This document shows, in pieces, positions 62,895-64,000 of a stretch of DNA of 64,000 nt (its first letter is position 1; each line of letters starts with the position of its first letter). Origin of the DNA: Bacillota bacterium. GTDB lineage: Bacteria; Bacillota; UBA4882; UBA8346. The stretch spans positions 7,637 to 71,636 of the forward strand of contig JAEVYU010000028.1 in assembly GCA_023392595.1 (NCBI GenBank), in the 5' to 3' direction. The notes under the pieces are model-generated. The model ran no database searches, was not told the DNA's origin, and saw nothing but the letters and a program-made list of their open reading frames with translations. Position numbers and translations under genes: made by a program.

Positions 62895-63530
62895 ATGATG
62901 GTGACGGATAGCAAAGAAAAAATTTTAACCACGGCGATTGAAGTTTTTTCCCAAAAGGGTTTTCATGGCGTGCGCATGGATGAAATCGCCGCTAAAGCGG
63001 GAATCAACAAAGCCATGATCTATTATTACTTTTCCACCAAGGAAAATCTGTATCATGATCTGTTAAAGCGGGTTTTATGGCAGGCTTTCGATCGGTTGAC
63101 CCAGGTATTTGACCAAATTGTCACCGCCGACTTGACGCCGGAGGAAAAAATCCGGCGCATCGCTCAGGCGCAGTTTGATAATTTTTTCTTGAATATCGAT
63201 CATGCCAAGATTGTGATGGAGGCTATTGTGGGTGAGCCCGGGGAGGTCCACCGTTTAATGGATGAATATGTCAATCAATCCGGAGATAATGTGGTGGAGC
63301 GGATTTTAGGCTACATTGAGAATTGCATCGCCGGCGGCGTTTTCCGCGACGTCAATGCCAAACACTTTTTTATCAGCATGATTGGAATGAATTTGAGCTA
63401 TTTTATGTATCAGCCCATCGCCCAGATATTTTTCAATATGAATATCCATGATGAGCTTCCTTTTTTACAAGAGCGCCGCGACCACGTGGTTGATTTGCTT
63501 TTGAAAGGGTTATTGGCAAGGGAGAAATAG
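62895..63530 (+). CDS. TetR/AcrR-family transcriptional regulator of the RND gene
   Basis: 211 residues. The N-terminal helix-turn-helix is KEKILTTAIEVFSQKGFHGVRMDEIAAKAGINKAMIYYYFSTKENLY, a textbook TetR motif. The C-terminal two thirds are helical and ligand-binding. ATG 62895 and 62898 are both near GGGAG. It is followed 136 bp later by an RND exporter gene, and matching operators lie at both promoters, so it most likely represses both. Confidence 0.93.
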   Translation: MMVTDSKEKILTTAIEVFSQKGFHGVRMDEIAAKAGINKAMIYYYFSTKENLYHDLLKRVLWQAFDRLTQVFDQIVTADLTPEEKIRRIAQAQFDNFFLNIDHAKIVMEAIVGEPGEVHRLMDEYVNQSGDNVVERILGYIENCIAGGVFRDVNAKHFFISMIGMNLSYFMYQPIAQIFFNMNIHDELPFLQERRDHVVDLLLKGLLAREK

Positions 63531-63547
63531 ATTTTTTTTATTCCCAT

Positions 63548-63563
63548 TTAACGATTTGGTTAA
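63548..63563. promoter_or_regulatory. Candidate TetR operator 2 (RND side)
   Basis: TTAACGATTTGGTTAA repeats the TTAAC-N6-GTTAA layout of operator 1. A further GTTAA half-site lies at 63572-63576. Confidence 0.6.
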
Positions 63564-63666
63564 ACTGATAAGTTAAACATTTTCGTTGAAAAAAGTTGTT
63601 TTCTCCAATTGAAAGGAGGCGGTAGGCGCTGATTTTGTTTTTATTCCATCGATGAGGAGGGTCAAA

Positions 63667-63873
63667 ATGAACAAATTTTTAAAAAAGTACCTGCAATGGA
63701 TTACCGGTCGTGCTTTTTTGGTCATTGGTGTAATTGTAATCATCTCTGCTTTTTTTGCAACCCAATTGCATTATCTTCATGTGGAAATTGATCCGGATGC
63801 CCTGCTTCCGTCGAATCATCCCTTGGTCATTCTCGGCAATCGGATCACCAAGACCTTTGGCGGAAAATACTTA
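63667..63873 (+). pseudogene. RND/MMPL-family exporter, N-terminal stub interrupted by an insertion sequence
   Basis: From ATG 63667 (GAGGAGG upstream) about 69 residues remain: a basic start, one membrane helix (AFLVIGVIVIISAFFATQL), then HYLHVEIDPDALLPSNHPLVILGNRITKTFGG, the entry to the first periplasmic/extracellular domain of RND superfamily lipid or drug exporters. At about 63871-63874 the frame runs into foreign sequence and stops at TGA 63883-63885. The rest of the gene would lie beyond the insertion, outside the window. Confidence 0.75.
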
Positions 63874-64000
63874 GGGAACCACTGATTTAATCGGAACTTT
63901 TTAAGGGGTTTTCTGGAACATAACTGCGAGATATCGTATAATTAAGGTAACAAAAACAAGGAGAAATCCATGAAACAACAAACTTTCAGCGATTTCGAAT
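63874..64000 (+). mobile_element. Left end of an IS5-family-like insertion sequence, cut by the window edge
   Basis: The disrupted frame meets GGGAACCACTGATTTAATC, which resembles IS5-type terminal repeats (GGGAACCTCTGA-like). Its flank TTAG (63871-63874) fits the YTAR target preferred by IS5-group elements. A TATAAT at 63937-63942 and AAGGAGAAATCC before ATG 63970 follow. The right end and target duplication are outside the window. Confidence 0.65.
63970..64000 (+). CDS. Transposase start, IS5-family-like, cut by window edge
   Basis: ATG 63970 follows AAGGAG by 6 bases. Only about 10 residues are visible (MKQQTFSDFE), which recall the first residues of IS5-group transposases (MKQxTFxxxEY). 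Its identity depends on sequence beyond the edge. Confidence 0.5.
   Translation, partial: MKQQTFSDFE

Overview
The window reads as one contig of a saccharolytic, probably anaerobic bacterium of the Bacillota (Firmicutes). Support comes from strong AGGAGG ribosome binding sites, sigma-A type TTGACA/TATAAT promoters, YesM/YesN-type two-component regulation, a yybP-ykoY manganese riboswitch before a TerC gene, an NfnAB bifurcating transhydrogenase and a DUF362-ferredoxin protein. A small secreted, outer-membrane-barrel-like protein at 4.3 kb hints at a diderm member, but that is weak. I cannot name the genus. No rRNA, tRNA or CRISPR array was seen. The left edge cuts an MFS exporter gene; the right edge cuts an insertion sequence that has landed in an RND exporter gene.

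Layout. 0-13 kb: MFS exporter end, a ~295-bp direct repeat (two copies, 4.25 kb apart) bracketing tldD-tldE and the barrel-like gene, a TetR regulator divergent from an alpha/beta hydrolase, an M23 peptidase, the manganese riboswitch with TerC, a DUF362-ferredoxin gene behind a MerR-like promoter, and GntR with deoC. 13-26 kb: a ribose-type catabolic island with an FSA-type aldolase, a LacI regulator, an RbsBAC-type importer, a 3-hexulose-6-phosphate synthase/6-phospho-3-hexuloisomerase pair, two tandem RbsD pyranases, ribokinase, an FGGY kinase, a VOC protein and an aldo/keto reductase. Four matching LacI-type palindromes tie the island together. 26-37 kb: a NarL-type two-component system, a second ABC sugar importer, a PfkB kinase, a GH65 phosphorylase and a GH36 alpha-galactosidase. 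37-48 kb: four secreted modular plant-polysaccharide enzymes (beta-helix+CBM6, GH43+CBM2, a GH-A-like barrel with fibronectin-like and ricin-type modules, GH43+CBM6+CBM2). 47-56 kb: a YesN/YesM two-component system divergent from a GH42 beta-galactosidase and a third ABC sugar importer. 56-61 kb: a broken MBL hydrolase, a NifX-like protein, DUF134, a run of truncated oxidoreductase pseudogenes, then nfnA-nfnB. 61-64 kb: a GH105 hydrolase, a TetR regulator and the IS-interrupted RND gene.

How it works together. The window is mainly three separate sugar-import and hydrolysis programmes. Each has its own regulator class and a visible cis motif: LacI (TGTA-N6-TACA with a CG centre), a NarL-type response regulator (ATGACA-N3-RTCA) and a YesN/AraC-type response regulator (two ATCA boxes 20 nt apart, always 22 nt upstream of the -10 hexamer). 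The third motif occurs at the YesMN operon, GH42 and the importer promoter, and more weakly before the GH43 genes. It is the most striking unlisted signal, because it predicts a regulon from architecture alone. All functional calls rest on reading the translated sequence; no database search was run.
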